Positions 8,607-16,648 of a stretch of DNA of 43,138 nt are shown in pieces. The stretch covers positions 1-43,138 of IMG/VR virus record IMGVR_UViG_3300014839_000018; one strand, 5' to 3'. Within the stretch, counting starts at the first letter, position 1. Every line of letters starts with the position of its first letter. This DNA comes from a virus. The notes beneath the pieces are model-generated. The model saw only the letters and a list, made by a program, of their open reading frames with translations. It had not been told where the DNA came from and made no database searches. The translations under genes and the position numbers were made by a program.

Positions 8607-8980
8607 AGGTAATTCACATTTTGTTTTACCATTGCAATAGCAATCTGTGAACAGACTTCGGGTGGTATCTGTTCCAATTCTTCTTTTGTACATCCAAGAG
8701 TTGTTACCATAAAACTTGGAAGATACTGCATAAATACAAATAGTAAATCAGTTAATGCCGATTCATCCTTTTCATCAACAATGCTTTCCAATTTACTGGA
8801 TGTAAAGTTGCGTTGTTTCAATTCGTGGTATATCATTTCAAATATCCTTGACATGCCAGCAATTTGAATTATCGTCCAGGGCTTCACAAGGTACTTACCT
8901 ATTGTAACCCCACCATTAAGAAATAGAGAAGCGTCCGCATTGGACGCTCCTCCCGTTGCCTTTTGTTTCTTCGTAGTCAT
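8543..8980 (-). CDS. Tail assembly chaperone (G protein)
   Basis: A 145-aa protein between the tail tube and tape measure genes, a conserved slot for the tail assembly chaperone. It is helical, with 'GVTIGKYLVKPWTIIQIAGM' near the start, a phrase seen in chaperones at this locus. Most ribosomes should stop at TAG (8543-8545) and make this short form. A minority should shift at 8606-8600 to make the longer product. The start ATG follows an AGGAGTGCTCC sequence. Confidence 0.82.
   Translation of the reverse strand: MTTKKQKATGGASNADASLFLNGGVTIGKYLVKPWTIIQIAGMSRIFEMIYHELKQRNFTSSKLESIVDEKDESALTDLLFVFMQYLPSFMVTTLGCTKEELEQIPPEVCSQIAIAMVKQNVNYLKNFLSPFKNMIQKEMKSAKQ
8579..8606 (-). promoter_or_regulatory. 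Programmed -1 ribosomal frameshift site with hairpin
   Basis: The heptamer AAAAAAC (8606-8600) is in the upstream frame as CTA AAA AAC, the canonical X XXY YYZ arrangement. Immediately after it, TTCTTGA and TCAAGAA form a perfect 7-bp stem with a 6-nt loop (8599-8580). The usual 5-9 nt spacer is missing, so the base of the stem may have to melt. The -1 frame stays open to 8277. Confidence 0.85.
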
Positions 8981-8982
8981 GG

Positions 8983-9900
8983 TTACGGAGCACTCCTGGT
9001 AATTTTGTCAACATTATCGAGTTGCGTCATCAATAGATGGTGCTGCAACGGATGATTTACAGAATCCGAGTTGAACATCAGGTCAAATGTTAACTTACCA
9101 AAATCTTCAGTTATCAAACTGATGTCAGTCGCTGGAATAATAATCACGTCCCAACCTTCAATTCTGTATCGAGGGTCTGTTGTATTATTTCCAAGATACA
9201 ACAGTTTTCCACGTACCAGCTTTGTACCAATACTGAGCTGACTTAATACTGTTGCATATCCCGGCCCGGTAACAGAAACTTCAGCGCCTTCCATGAGGAT
9301 GTTATTTGATAGTACGCGAACAAGACCTGCCTCATAGTCAACTTCGTAGTCAGTGTTTTCAATGGGGGATACGGAACTTCCGCCGATAGAAAATGTAAGG
9401 GTCTTTTTTGGCGGAGGATTTGACGGAGGATTTGGCGAATAATCATAATCAGCAAAATTGAATACAGATGCGCCAAGTGTATTGACAATCTGCTGCCAGA
9501 CACCTTTTGTAGCAAAGAATTTTCCGGTAAGTGCTTCCGTGTCAATAGCGTGCGCATCGTTTGCGGAATTTATTATACTACCGATTGTATAGGTATCAAG
9601 TTTTCCGTTACCAAAAGCAAGCTGCACATTGGCAAGCAGCCAATCATCAAGAACCATTTTACCAGTTACCGCGCGAGGACCTATTTCAACAGTTTCAAGC
9701 TGTTCCTTAATAGGACCCATGCCGCCTTCTTTTGTTTTGACTGTTGTCTTTAGACTAACAGAAAAATCGGAAACAATACCGCAGTTTACATAACCGAGGT
9801 AATTCCCATCATCATTCATCCTGTTAAACAGAACATTACCACGCCCGAGAAAGGAAGCGGCAAGTTCTCGTACCATCAAAGGACTGCTATCAGTTCTCAT
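8983..9900 (-). CDS. Major tail (tube) protein
   Basis: A 305-aa protein located between the tail terminator and the chaperone pair. It begins 'MRTDSSPLMVRELAASFLG' and contains 'NRMNDDGNYLGYVNCG', then alternating beta strands ('VSLKTTVKTKEGG'), then a Pro-rich linker at ~155-166 (PNPPSNPPPKK), then a strand-rich block ('LTFSIGGSSVSPIENTDYEVD'). Tube proteins of this length often carry an inserted or added beta domain. AAGGGG lies seven bases before ATG. Family not proven by motif, but order and size fit well. Confidence 0.75.
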   Translation of the reverse strand: MRTDSSPLMVRELAASFLGRGNVLFNRMNDDGNYLGYVNCGIVSDFSVSLKTTVKTKEGGMGPIKEQLETVEIGPRAVTGKMVLDDWLLANVQLAFGNGKLDTYTIGSIINSANDAHAIDTEALTGKFFATKGVWQQIVNTLGASVFNFADYDYSPNPPSNPPPKKTLTFSIGGSSVSPIENTDYEVDYEAGLVRVLSNNILMEGAEVSVTGPGYATVLSQLSIGTKLVRGKLLYLGNNTTDPRYRIEGWDVIIIPATDISLITEDFGKLTFDLMFNSDSVNHPLQHHLLMTQLDNVDKITRSAP

Positions 9901-9920
9901 AAGTGAACCCCTTCTTAAAA

Positions 9921-10376
9921 TTATAAAATGACATTGTAAGGATTTCCCCTTACCGTTAGATAATCAACATCAAAATTCATAAGGTACCCATTAAAATCAT
10001 TATACCCATATATTCTGGTAGCACTTACGCAATTTATCTTTTTTGCATAATCCCATATTTTATTTTCACGGGACCATGTTTGCAATTTAATAAGTATTTC
10101 AGCATATAGAGTATCTATTAAAAGCATGTTATCCAGTGTAGTATCAATCTCGGTATATAATTCTAATTGCAATTGGAAAGTGCTTTCAACTTTGTTCTGC
10201 GTTAATTTAAAAGATTCATTCATATCCGCAATGATACATAGCGGATGTAGACACGCATCCCACGTCGTTCCACTTGGTGGATTAAGTAATACTGTACTTA
10301 CACCTGGAATGCTCTCCACACACTCTTGTATCGACCGCATAAGTAATGTTTTAACTGGTATTTTTTCAGTACTCAT
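9921..10376 (-). CDS. Tail terminator/completion-like protein
   Basis: A 151-aa protein placed between the HK97 gp10-like gene and the tail tube. It has an N-terminal helix ('IPVKTLLMRSIQECVESIPG') followed by strands ('FQLQLELYTE'), then a long helix ('LLIDTLYAEILIKLQTW') and a strand-rich end, the order expected of the small tail-terminator fold. It overlaps the upstream gene by four bases. No direct motif; assignment rests on context and secondary-structure pattern. Confidence 0.62.
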   Translation of the reverse strand: MSTEKIPVKTLLMRSIQECVESIPGVSTVLLNPPSGTTWDACLHPLCIIADMNESFKLTQNKVESTFQLQLELYTEIDTTLDNMLLIDTLYAEILIKLQTWSRENKIWDYAKKINCVSATRIYGYNDFNGYLMNFDVDYLTVRGNPYNVIL

Positions 10377-10996
10377 TTTAGTTCACTCTGCGCCTCTCGT
10401 AGCATTTTAGGAATTTCCTTAAAAAGAATATCAGGACTCGTTCTTGCTTTAAAGGTAATTTGTCTTACAAGTGCGAACAGCGGAACAAAACCACCTTTTG
10501 ACTGCCCCGATTTTTCCCCTTTTGTATACATCTTTTTTCCACATATTACTAACCCATGTAAACCACGAATGACAAACGTATGCCCGAATTTCGATTCATC
10601 TCTTGGACTACCGATTGCTTGTCCATAAGTACCTTGTGCCGCTGGAAGAGGTATTGCTAAGTATTGTCCATTTTTTGGACGAATCGTATGTGTTTTCCCA
10701 TCGAATAACATGCCACCGTAATTTGTACCTATGTCAATTCCGCCTTCAACATAATTACCTTTTGTCTCAGCGGGATGTACTCGTACGTTTCTTGCAAGTT
10801 CCGAAGTCCTTTTCATTATTTTATTTTCTGGACTTCTCTCGCCCCGTCTACCCTGTATAAATACCGTAGTACGGATATATCCCTGCATTTTCAAAGATAT
10901 TAAATTAATGGTACGTATTAGACACTTTTCTTCGTTATGCTGTATACCCAACAGCCATCTATTTATATCCTCTTTACTTTTGAGTATAACAGCCAT
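10373..10996 (-). CDS. HK97 gp10-like head-tail joining/neck protein
   Basis: A 207-aa protein. Early residues form a long helix ending 'LKMQGYIRTTVF', followed by a strand region around 'GTNYGGMLFDGKTHTIRPK', where the 'Y...ly.GT..i.p' wording is typical of gp10-like neck proteins that plug or join the tail to the connector. The length exceeds the ~120-150 aa minimum because of a loop between ~100 and 180. It sits directly downstream of the connector genes and starts 1 nt after the preceding stop. Confidence 0.65.
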   Translation of the reverse strand: MAVILKSKEDINRWLLGIQHNEEKCLIRTINLISLKMQGYIRTTVFIQGRRGERSPENKIMKRTSELARNVRVHPAETKGNYVEGGIDIGTNYGGMLFDGKTHTIRPKNGQYLAIPLPAAQGTYGQAIGSPRDESKFGHTFVIRGLHGLVICGKKMYTKGEKSGQSKGGFVPLFALVRQITFKARTSPDILFKEIPKMLREAQSELK

Positions 10997-10997
10997 A

Positions 10998-11243
10998 TTA
11001 ATTCCTATCTATACCGAAAACATCTTTAAATGTTTGTGCTTGACTATTAGTATTAATAGGCTTAACAACTTTACCATTAATATAATCTTCTTCAAACTCT
11101 TCATATATCCCCTGTACGGTAACAACGATACCATTTACGTCCTTAACTTTCCATGCAAATAACGACCTATCTGGTGGTACAGACAATACATCATCAGGTG
11201 AATAAATTAAAGGTATAGGGGTATAAGGATATAAATCACTCAT
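10998..11243 (-). CDS. Small head-closure-like protein
   Basis: An 81-aa protein between two connector genes. It begins 'MSDLYPYTPIPLIYSPDDVLSVPP' and contains 'WKVKDVNGIVVTVQGIYEEF', a short beta-rich pattern. The slot matches a head-closure or stopper protein in siphovirus gene order, but no motif confirms this. The gene starts two bases after the preceding stop, so expression is likely coupled. Confidence 0.55.
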   Translation of the reverse strand: MSDLYPYTPIPLIYSPDDVLSVPPDRSLFAWKVKDVNGIVVTVQGIYEEFEEDYINGKVVKPINTNSQAQTFKDVFGIDRN

Positions 11244-11245
11244 AA

Positions 11246-11632
11246 TTAATCTTCTTCTGTTGCAATCATTATACGTTTGTAAGGATCGATGATGTCTTTT
11301 ACCATTTGTAAAAGACCACCAGATTCGTTCTTACTTACTCCGCCATCACGGAAGTTTACATTTTGGATACCTATATCTTTGCGCCGTTTCCATTCATAAG
11401 TACATTGTAAAGCACAAGCCCTTGACACGTCAGCAGTCGGTGCAGTATTATTATACTCACTATTATTCATATAAACAATTATCTGAGCGGTAACTTCCTC
11501 TATTAAATCAGCAAGGTCTTCTTTTGTATCATCGTCAGTTGTTACTACCTTAGGAGTACCAGATAGAAAACTTTCGCCAAGGTATTGCTTTCTCAATAAT
11601 TTATCTACAGTGCAAAATGCAGGTGCAGTCAT
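11246..11632 (-). CDS. Head-tail connector (gp6-like) protein
   Basis: A 128-aa, mainly helical protein. It starts 'MTAPAFCTVDKLLRKQYLG' and has 'DLADLIEEVTAQIIVYMNN', then 'SRACALQCTYEWKRRKDIG', the A-rich helix followed by basic residues common to gp6-like adaptor proteins that dock on the portal. It is the first neck gene after the two glycosyltransferase genes and overlaps the upstream stop by four bases. Confidence 0.68.
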   Translation of the reverse strand: MTAPAFCTVDKLLRKQYLGESFLSGTPKVVTTDDDTKEDLADLIEEVTAQIIVYMNNSEYNNTAPTADVSRACALQCTYEWKRRKDIGIQNVNFRDGGVSKNESGGLLQMVKDIIDPYKRIMIATEED

Positions 11633-12525
11633 AATAATTTTTTCCTTACTTCTCTAAAAACTTCGCCAACAGTTATACTCTGTAAACACTCGATTTTATT
11701 ACACTGCATATATGTGCCATCATTATGGCACGGCTGACATGGAAAATGTTTACGAATAATATTTGCCGTTCCATTAATAGGTCTATTTTTAACAAATGAC
11801 GTGCCACCCCATAAAACAATCATAGGAACTTTAAGGGCATCCGCTATATGCATATTCCCGGTATCTGTTGTTATAAATAAATCAAGACTATTAATCATTG
11901 TAGCGTTCTCAAGCATTGTATGTCCAGCGTAATCCACGTCGTATACGTTAACGTTTGATAGTTCCTTATAGTATCCGACCTTAACAAGCTCAATATCGTT
12001 TCCATACCACCCTTTGAGCGTCCCACAGAGTTGTGGAAAGTAATTCCATTTTTTCATTACTGCTATGTTACCAAAACCGCCATTACATACACCAATCCGT
12101 ATTTTTGTAGTATCTTTTTCCATTGGCGTATATGGACAATACTGCTCAGGCTTTTTTCCAGTGTACCCGTAGTATTTTTTTACTATTGAGAAATAATAAT
12201 CTGTCTCATGGGTCTTTTCGTGGTTCCATTGTTCGTCAGAATAAGGATGTTTACTTTTGAAATAGTTGTAAGCGTCTCCGCCACAAGTCCAGGTTGTATA
12301 AAAGTATTCATCAAATTTTCTTTTTTTACATTCCTCAAGACTTATTACCTCACTAATAAAAGGCATTGCTTTCATTAGACAAAGTAAATCAGTATATCTT
12401 GGGTCATTATTGTTATTAATACAAAGAGTAATTTTATCAGAATGCATTGAAGCAAGAGCCCGTAACGCTGGAGTATACTCAATAAAATTACCAATGCCTG
12501 AGGAGAAGAATGCTACACAAGACAT
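11629..12525 (-). CDS. GT9-family (heptosyltransferase-like) glycosyltransferase
   Basis: A ~298-aa protein. Start chosen at ATG 12525 because GAGGTGG lies just upstream; an in-frame ATG at 12543 has poorer context. The N-terminus has 'SGIGNFIEYTPALRALASM', the glycine loop and proximal helix of GT9 enzymes. The C-terminal half has 'MINSLDLFITTDTGNMHIA', 'VPMIVLWGGT' and 'CQPC', matching the nucleotide-sugar half of heptosyltransferases. GT9 enzymes use a B-type fold to add sugars. It overlaps the preceding glycosyltransferase by 13 bases, and the pair sits between capsid and connector genes. The substrate cannot be read from sequence; capsid or tail protein, or a host surface glycan, are possible. 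Confidence 0.82.
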   Translation of the reverse strand: MSCVAFFSSGIGNFIEYTPALRALASMHSDKITLCINNNNDPRYTDLLCLMKAMPFISEVISLEECKKRKFDEYFYTTWTCGGDAYNYFKSKHPYSDEQWNHEKTHETDYYFSIVKKYYGYTGKKPEQYCPYTPMEKDTTKIRIGVCNGGFGNIAVMKKWNYFPQLCGTLKGWYGNDIELVKVGYYKELSNVNVYDVDYAGHTMLENATMINSLDLFITTDTGNMHIADALKVPMIVLWGGTSFVKNRPINGTANIIRKHFPCQPCHNDGTYMQCNKIECLQSITVGEVFREVRKKLL

Positions 12526-13448
12526 TTTTCCACCTCTTTCCAAAACAAATAAGGAGCGGCATTAAGAGCTGGCAATAACTGTTCTTTATTGTTCCAAAAT
12601 TCCCACGAGGTATGTCCGCAGGTATCATTGGTATGAACAGTTGCGCCGGCCAGGATTGCCTCAAGTAAAACTCTACCGCCCGTCTCATTACATTCAGGGC
12701 AATGGTAAACATGCTTTACCTGTTGCATATAATTAATAGTATCTATATAACACATATCTCCACCGAATACGATTTTATCACAAGCGTAATCAAACGGATT
12801 TATTTTGTCAAGGTCTTTCTGTTTTAACGGAACAGGAACAAACAGTACATTCTCATTCTTCCGTTCTACAGGTTTAAATAAACTTGTTTTTATACATAAA
12901 GGCAATGCCATAATATTCAGAGTACCATAATTCTTTTGCATAAACAGTGCGTGCGCTGGAGAAAGGCACATAATAAGTTTCGTGTTCTTCGCAAGCTCGT
13001 TTGGTATCTTCCGGTAATCGTGCGAAAATAGTACATACTTTTTACCTGATTTTATAATAGCATCAGCAAGCCCTAAGTTACCTATAATGTTATTTACAAT
13101 TATTAATTCGCATTCGTCTACCAGTTTTTCAAACTTTCCAATATTACATACACCAACTATATCAAATCCGAGGTTATTACCTATTTCAACGGTAAAAGCA
13201 TTTGTAAGTTCTGCCCCACCTACTAATCCATGAGTATCTTGTACCCATAGTATTTTATTACCAGCACCGACATAATTTTCTTTTGTAAGGTATGAAGTAT
13301 CGACGATAGAATCGGTATTGATACTTTCTATAATTTCAACCAATCCTTGATTCTCCAAAGTACGCGCTTCATGTAACGTAAGGAATATATGTTCCCCATG
13401 CTTCTGCGCCAGCATTCCAAGACATTTACATTTAATAGTATTACTCAT
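12513..13448 (-). CDS. GT4-like glycosyltransferase
   Basis: A 311-aa protein. Residues ~1-55 form a small N-terminal module ('HIFLTLHEARTLENQGLVEI'). The glycosyltransferase part begins about residue 60: 'KILWVQDTHGLVGGAELTN' holds the GGAE phrase of GT4 enzymes, and 'CNETGGRVLLEAILAG' (residues ~253-268) has the paired glutamates (E255, E263) that bind the sugar nucleotide. The N-terminal half is shorter than in typical GT4 proteins. It is the first gene after the major capsid protein, separated by a terminator-like hairpin, and no strong ribosome site is visible. Cytosolic; acceptor unknown. Confidence 0.75.
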   Translation of the reverse strand: MSNTIKCKCLGMLAQKHGEHIFLTLHEARTLENQGLVEIIESINTDSIVDTSYLTKENYVGAGNKILWVQDTHGLVGGAELTNAFTVEIGNNLGFDIVGVCNIGKFEKLVDECELIIVNNIIGNLGLADAIIKSGKKYVLFSHDYRKIPNELAKNTKLIMCLSPAHALFMQKNYGTLNIMALPLCIKTSLFKPVERKNENVLFVPVPLKQKDLDKINPFDYACDKIVFGGDMCYIDTINYMQQVKHVYHCPECNETGGRVLLEAILAGATVHTNDTCGHTSWEFWNNKEQLLPALNAAPYLFWKEVEKCLV

Positions 13449-13462
13449 AATTATTTTTCTTT

Positions 13463-13489
13463 AAAAGGCGGGGAGGTTATTCTCCCCGC
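13463..13489 (-). terminator. Terminator-like hairpin after the major capsid gene
   Basis: Arms 13489-13482 and 13475-13468 form a perfect 8-bp GC-rich stem (GCGGGGAG/CTCCCCGC) with a 6-nt loop. On the transcript it is followed by CTTTT. This is the best intrinsic-terminator shape in the window. It would keep capsid mRNA abundant while letting only some transcription reach the glycosyltransferase and tail genes. Confidence 0.8.
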
Positions 13490-13515
13490 TTGATTACTAT
13501 TAAGAAAACAGAATA

Positions 13516-14892
13516 CTACGACGCTTTCGCAGCGGCAAGTATTTTGAATGCATACGATGTACCGGGCATACCATCCATACGAGCTATCATACGAAGTGCT
13601 GTTTCGTTTTCAAGCCAGTAAGGTGCATCCGAAACGTCAATACGCATATCCATACGGGTGGCAAGCATATACATGGACATATCGCCAATAACAACGTCAC
13701 CAGTTGTTCCGAGAACCGGAACGTTACGAGTAACGTGGTAAGGATGTCCGAGAATTGATTTTGTCAATATCGGAGTATCATTACGCTCTGCCCATGATTC
13801 ACGTACCAAATACTCACCTGTTCCGTCCGCATTAACACGTTCCGCACGTACCTTTGCAACCGTTGCCCGACGGGTAAGCCATGACAATTTGTCATCACCA
13901 AAGGCTTCATCAACAGCGCCTTCAAGATTGATGAAATCGTCGCCGGATACTTTACCAGCTGCTTTACGTTTAACAGCATTTGCCCGTACAATCGGGTCTG
14001 TTATAATACCAAGGAATTCGTTCGTTCCGTTACCGGAAATTATCATCGCTTCCAGTTTGTACTGAAATGCGCGGATATAAAGGGCAGCAGTATAATTAAG
14101 GATGTTGATAATCGAATCCTGCTGCAATTCTTCCGTGATTGCAGTATGTCCAGCAATCTTTTTTGCCCGGAAGATGTTCTGTTCCCATTTTGTTTTTGTT
14201 CCGGTACCAACCGTACCTTCCGATACAGCAGGCAATCCGTCACACGTCATGTATACACCGCCGAAATAGTTACCGTTTTCGCCCTGCGACAATTTCGGAA
14301 AACGTATTTCATTGGAAGACATAGGAACACGCCATACCTGAGACAGGATAGGACTGGTAGCAATAGCGAACTCCACAACGATTGCCGCAAATTCAACAGG
14401 GACTGTGAATCCTCCGTCTGCGTTAACTGCTTCACCATTGTACGTTGCCGCTTTGTTAATACCGAATGCTTTTGCATTCTTCACACAAAGGTCTTCATAA
14501 GAACCATAATTGAAATCGTGCCTCAGGCCCTTCATTTTATTCCAGCCTTTAAGCATGACACCGAACTGGTACATTGCAGGAGATACACTTTTGAACAGAC
14601 CAGAACCGGACAATGCGGCAGAACCTATTGCAGCATTACCGCGTGCATCACCAGGAGCAAACGATTTCTGAACCTGAGTCATTACCGAAAGAATTTCCGG
14701 ATTGATAACAGTATCAGCAAATGTTTTCAGTTCCTGTGCATCAAGGGCTTCCTTGGAATTGGCATTCGGGAAAATTGCCTTCATCTGCATCTCGCCGAAG
14801 TCTTTCTGGATTTTTTCAACAGCAGAATGGACAACCGCTATATCTGCTGAATTAATTTCCTTTACAATTGCTTCCAACTCTTCTTTTTTCAT
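13516..14892 (-). CDS. Major capsid protein, HK97 fold
   Basis: A 458-aa protein directly after the prohead protease. Residues ~1-100 are helical and charged ('KKEELEAIVKEINSADIAVV'), fitting a scaffold-like delta domain that the protease may remove. The body shows the HK97 order: 'GGFTVPVEFAAIVVEFA', 'WRVPMSSNEIRFPKLS', a helix with 'AITEELQQDSIINILNY', 'FQYKLEAMIISGNGTNEFLG', and a C-terminal 'VVIGDMSMYMLATRMDMRID'. 'GNGTNEFLGI' is the typical P-domain turn. Main shell protein of the head. A weak AAAG precedes ATG. Confidence 0.95.
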   Translation of the reverse strand: MKKEELEAIVKEINSADIAVVHSAVEKIQKDFGEMQMKAIFPNANSKEALDAQELKTFADTVINPEILSVMTQVQKSFAPGDARGNAAIGSAALSGSGLFKSVSPAMYQFGVMLKGWNKMKGLRHDFNYGSYEDLCVKNAKAFGINKAATYNGEAVNADGGFTVPVEFAAIVVEFAIATSPILSQVWRVPMSSNEIRFPKLSQGENGNYFGGVYMTCDGLPAVSEGTVGTGTKTKWEQNIFRAKKIAGHTAITEELQQDSIINILNYTAALYIRAFQYKLEAMIISGNGTNEFLGIITDPIVRANAVKRKAAGKVSGDDFINLEGAVDEAFGDDKLSWLTRRATVAKVRAERVNADGTGEYLVRESWAERNDTPILTKSILGHPYHVTRNVPVLGTTGDVVIGDMSMYMLATRMDMRIDVSDAPYWLENETALRMIARMDGMPGTSYAFKILAAAKAS

Positions 14893-14910
14893 AATAAACT
14901 TTCTTTGTTG

Positions 14911-16155
14911 TTAGGTTTCAATTTCGAGGTCGATTTCGTCCCCGTTTGCAACCAGTGTTTTGTTTGTTTTTTCAAGTAATGCTTTTTTAATTTCTTCTGC
15001 GTCAGGACTGTTATCATTATCTTCAATAGTAAGACCTATATCGTCAGTGTCCTGTTCACTGCCGGTACTATCTTCTATTGATATATCAAGTTCATTTTCG
15101 TCTTTTGCGGTCGCTGGAGTAAGTTCCTTTTTTTTAGGGACGGCATAGGCTTCAAAGGCATTGTTTACAACCTGCTCAACCGTCTGAGTAAGTGTCTGTT
15201 GTAAACCACCTATAAACCGAGCTATCTCTGTTGTCGGTTTATCCACGCTACCACCACCAGCCCTTCCAGTATGCCCATGATTTCCACTTCCCATTCCGCC
15301 CTTAGCCTGGAAATCTTTCTGCTGTGTTTCGGCAAGTGCTTTCTGTTCTACTGTTCCGTACCGTTGGCTAATTAGCGCTTTTATATAATCAATAATACGG
15401 GGTACTGCATACTCTTTAAACTCATCGATCAAAGCTGTTACCTGTTCGGTAGGGTCAAAGTCCGAAGCATTGCCTGACCATACCAGATTGTAAATCTCAG
15501 AATCGAGTGCGGACATGAGGCAGTTATAACTCGCATAAGGTTCGGAGGTAGCAAGCCTTGAGCCAATAGATTTCTCTATCGTACCCGGTAATAATACTGC
15601 CTTTTCTTTTTTAGGCTCTTCTGTAAAGCCAAAAACAGGTATATGCTTATCACACGCCTTGGCATCATCAGTTAAAGATTTGAAGGTCGCTTCCTCATTT
15701 GCACCAACAGCAACCTGAGAATATTCATGCATTAGCCATTCGGTAATTTCCTGCCCGCCGCCTGTCACTGGAGTTGACTTAACAACCGAGAAGCCAACAG
15801 ACCAATTCGGCATGAACTTATCACGACATTTTTCAAACAGTCTTCGGCCGGTATTATCGGGAGGAGTAAGATGACTACCATCATAGTATTTTGTAGTGAC
15901 GAGAATACCTTTAACACCATTCTCATTTGTACCTACACCGATACTGATGGGTCTTGCAATAGGCTCCATGCCCTGTGTTTCATCCTGCCCGTGTTGTTTA
16001 AGGACAACAACTTGTCCGCGTGTACGCATACCGTCAACGCGCATAATATCGCCATCTGAATCCTGTGTTTCCGTGGAGATAAAATGGGTAATGGTAAGTT
16101 CCTTATCATTGAACTCCTTTATCTGCGCGGGAAATTGTTTGTGCAATGTTTTCAT
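14911..16155 (-). CDS. Prohead serine protease with C-terminal scaffold-like extension
   Basis: A 414-aa protein. Residues ~10-165 carry the prohead protease pattern: H55 in 'VVLKQHGQD', S119 in 'MPNWSVGFSVV', then 'EITEWLMHEYSQVAVGANEEA'. The latter corresponds to the W.l.E.S.V..pAN motif. Residues ~165-285 are a charged middle. At about 288-305 a Gly/His-rich motif 'KGGMGSGNHGHTGRAGGG' appears, related to the 'KGGPGSGRYP' phrases in the portal polyprotein. The last ~100 residues are acidic. The protease trims capsid and scaffold proteins during head maturation. GGAGG lies six bases before ATG, overlapping the upstream stop by one base. Confidence 0.9.
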   Translation of the reverse strand: MKTLHKQFPAQIKEFNDKELTITHFISTETQDSDGDIMRVDGMRTRGQVVVLKQHGQDETQGMEPIARPISIGVGTNENGVKGILVTTKYYDGSHLTPPDNTGRRLFEKCRDKFMPNWSVGFSVVKSTPVTGGGQEITEWLMHEYSQVAVGANEEATFKSLTDDAKACDKHIPVFGFTEEPKKEKAVLLPGTIEKSIGSRLATSEPYASYNCLMSALDSEIYNLVWSGNASDFDPTEQVTALIDEFKEYAVPRIIDYIKALISQRYGTVEQKALAETQQKDFQAKGGMGSGNHGHTGRAGGGSVDKPTTEIARFIGGLQQTLTQTVEQVVNNAFEAYAVPKKKELTPATAKDENELDISIEDSTGSEQDTDDIGLTIEDNDNSPDAEEIKKALLEKTNKTLVANGDEIDLEIET

Positions 16156-16592
16156 TAAAGACCTCCGGTTATATCTAAAAGATTTTTTAAATAGGTTGCA
16201 TGGTGAACTTCGTCCTTGAGTATTCCCAGCGCAAGAATTTCAGATTCATAGAATCCGTTTTCTCTGCAAAATCGGATAATGTTTTTATACTTATTAATTG
16301 CAACCAATTCAGATTGATACATTAATTTAAGTATGTCTATATTGTCAATGGCTGTCTTTACTTCAGAAGTCATTGTAGTAATATAACCACCCAAATAATC
16401 CAGGTGTTCCCGAATCAGCTTGGCATGCCCGGTTTCTTCATCTCCATGTTCTATTATCTCAGCTGCTGTTAAAGCGTATAGGAGCGTGAAACGATTAGCA
16501 CCCTGATAATATAGTACTGAGGCTGCTTGCTCGTCGGATAGCGTGTCATTCCACAGCTGTATCAGCTCATTTTTGTTTGACTGGTTTTCCAT
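16155..16592 (-). CDS. Ferritin-like di-iron four-helix protein in the head operon
   Basis: A 145-aa, almost wholly helical protein. The four-helix di-iron signature is visible: E21 in 'LSDEQAASVLYYQ', E53-x-x-H56 in 'GDEETGHAKLI' followed by 'LDYLGGY', E95 in 'MYQSELVAINKYK', and E128-x-x-H131 in 'LKDEVHHATYL'. This is the E...ExxH...E...ExxH arrangement of bacterioferritin-like proteins, at about the normal length. These proteins bind two irons and oxidise Fe(II) or reduce peroxide or oxygen. It lies between portal and prohead protease genes and is translationally coupled to the protease. No clear encapsulin cargo peptide is seen at the C-terminus (ends DITGGL). Structural cargo, host-directed enzyme or repurposed fold are all possible. 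Confidence 0.85.
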   Translation of the reverse strand: MENQSNKNELIQLWNDTLSDEQAASVLYYQGANRFTLLYALTAAEIIEHGDEETGHAKLIREHLDYLGGYITTMTSEVKTAIDNIDILKLMYQSELVAINKYKNIIRFCRENGFYESEILALGILKDEVHHATYLKNLLDITGGL

Positions 16593-16623
16593 TATCTTTT
16601 TTCCTTTTAGTCAGATAACCTTC

Positions 16624-16644
16624 GAGTATCTTTGTACGATACCC
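16624..16644. other. Intercistronic hairpin between portal and ferritin-like genes
   Basis: Arms 16624-16630 and 16638-16644 pair over 7 bp with one G-U and a 7-nt loop. On the plus strand a T-rich GTTTTTATT follows, so it would resemble a weak terminator for antisense transcription. On the gene-bearing minus strand it may only affect RNA stability. Confidence 0.35.
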
Positions 16645-16648
16645 GTTT

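Noticed and set aside
8607-8693. Independent start of the second chaperone ORF at 8693
   Set aside because: It reads the upstream gene out of frame; the slippery site explains expression better.
14146-14850. 234-aa plus-strand ORF
   Set aside because: Antisense to the major capsid gene, with no ribosome site and Cys/Arg-rich random composition.
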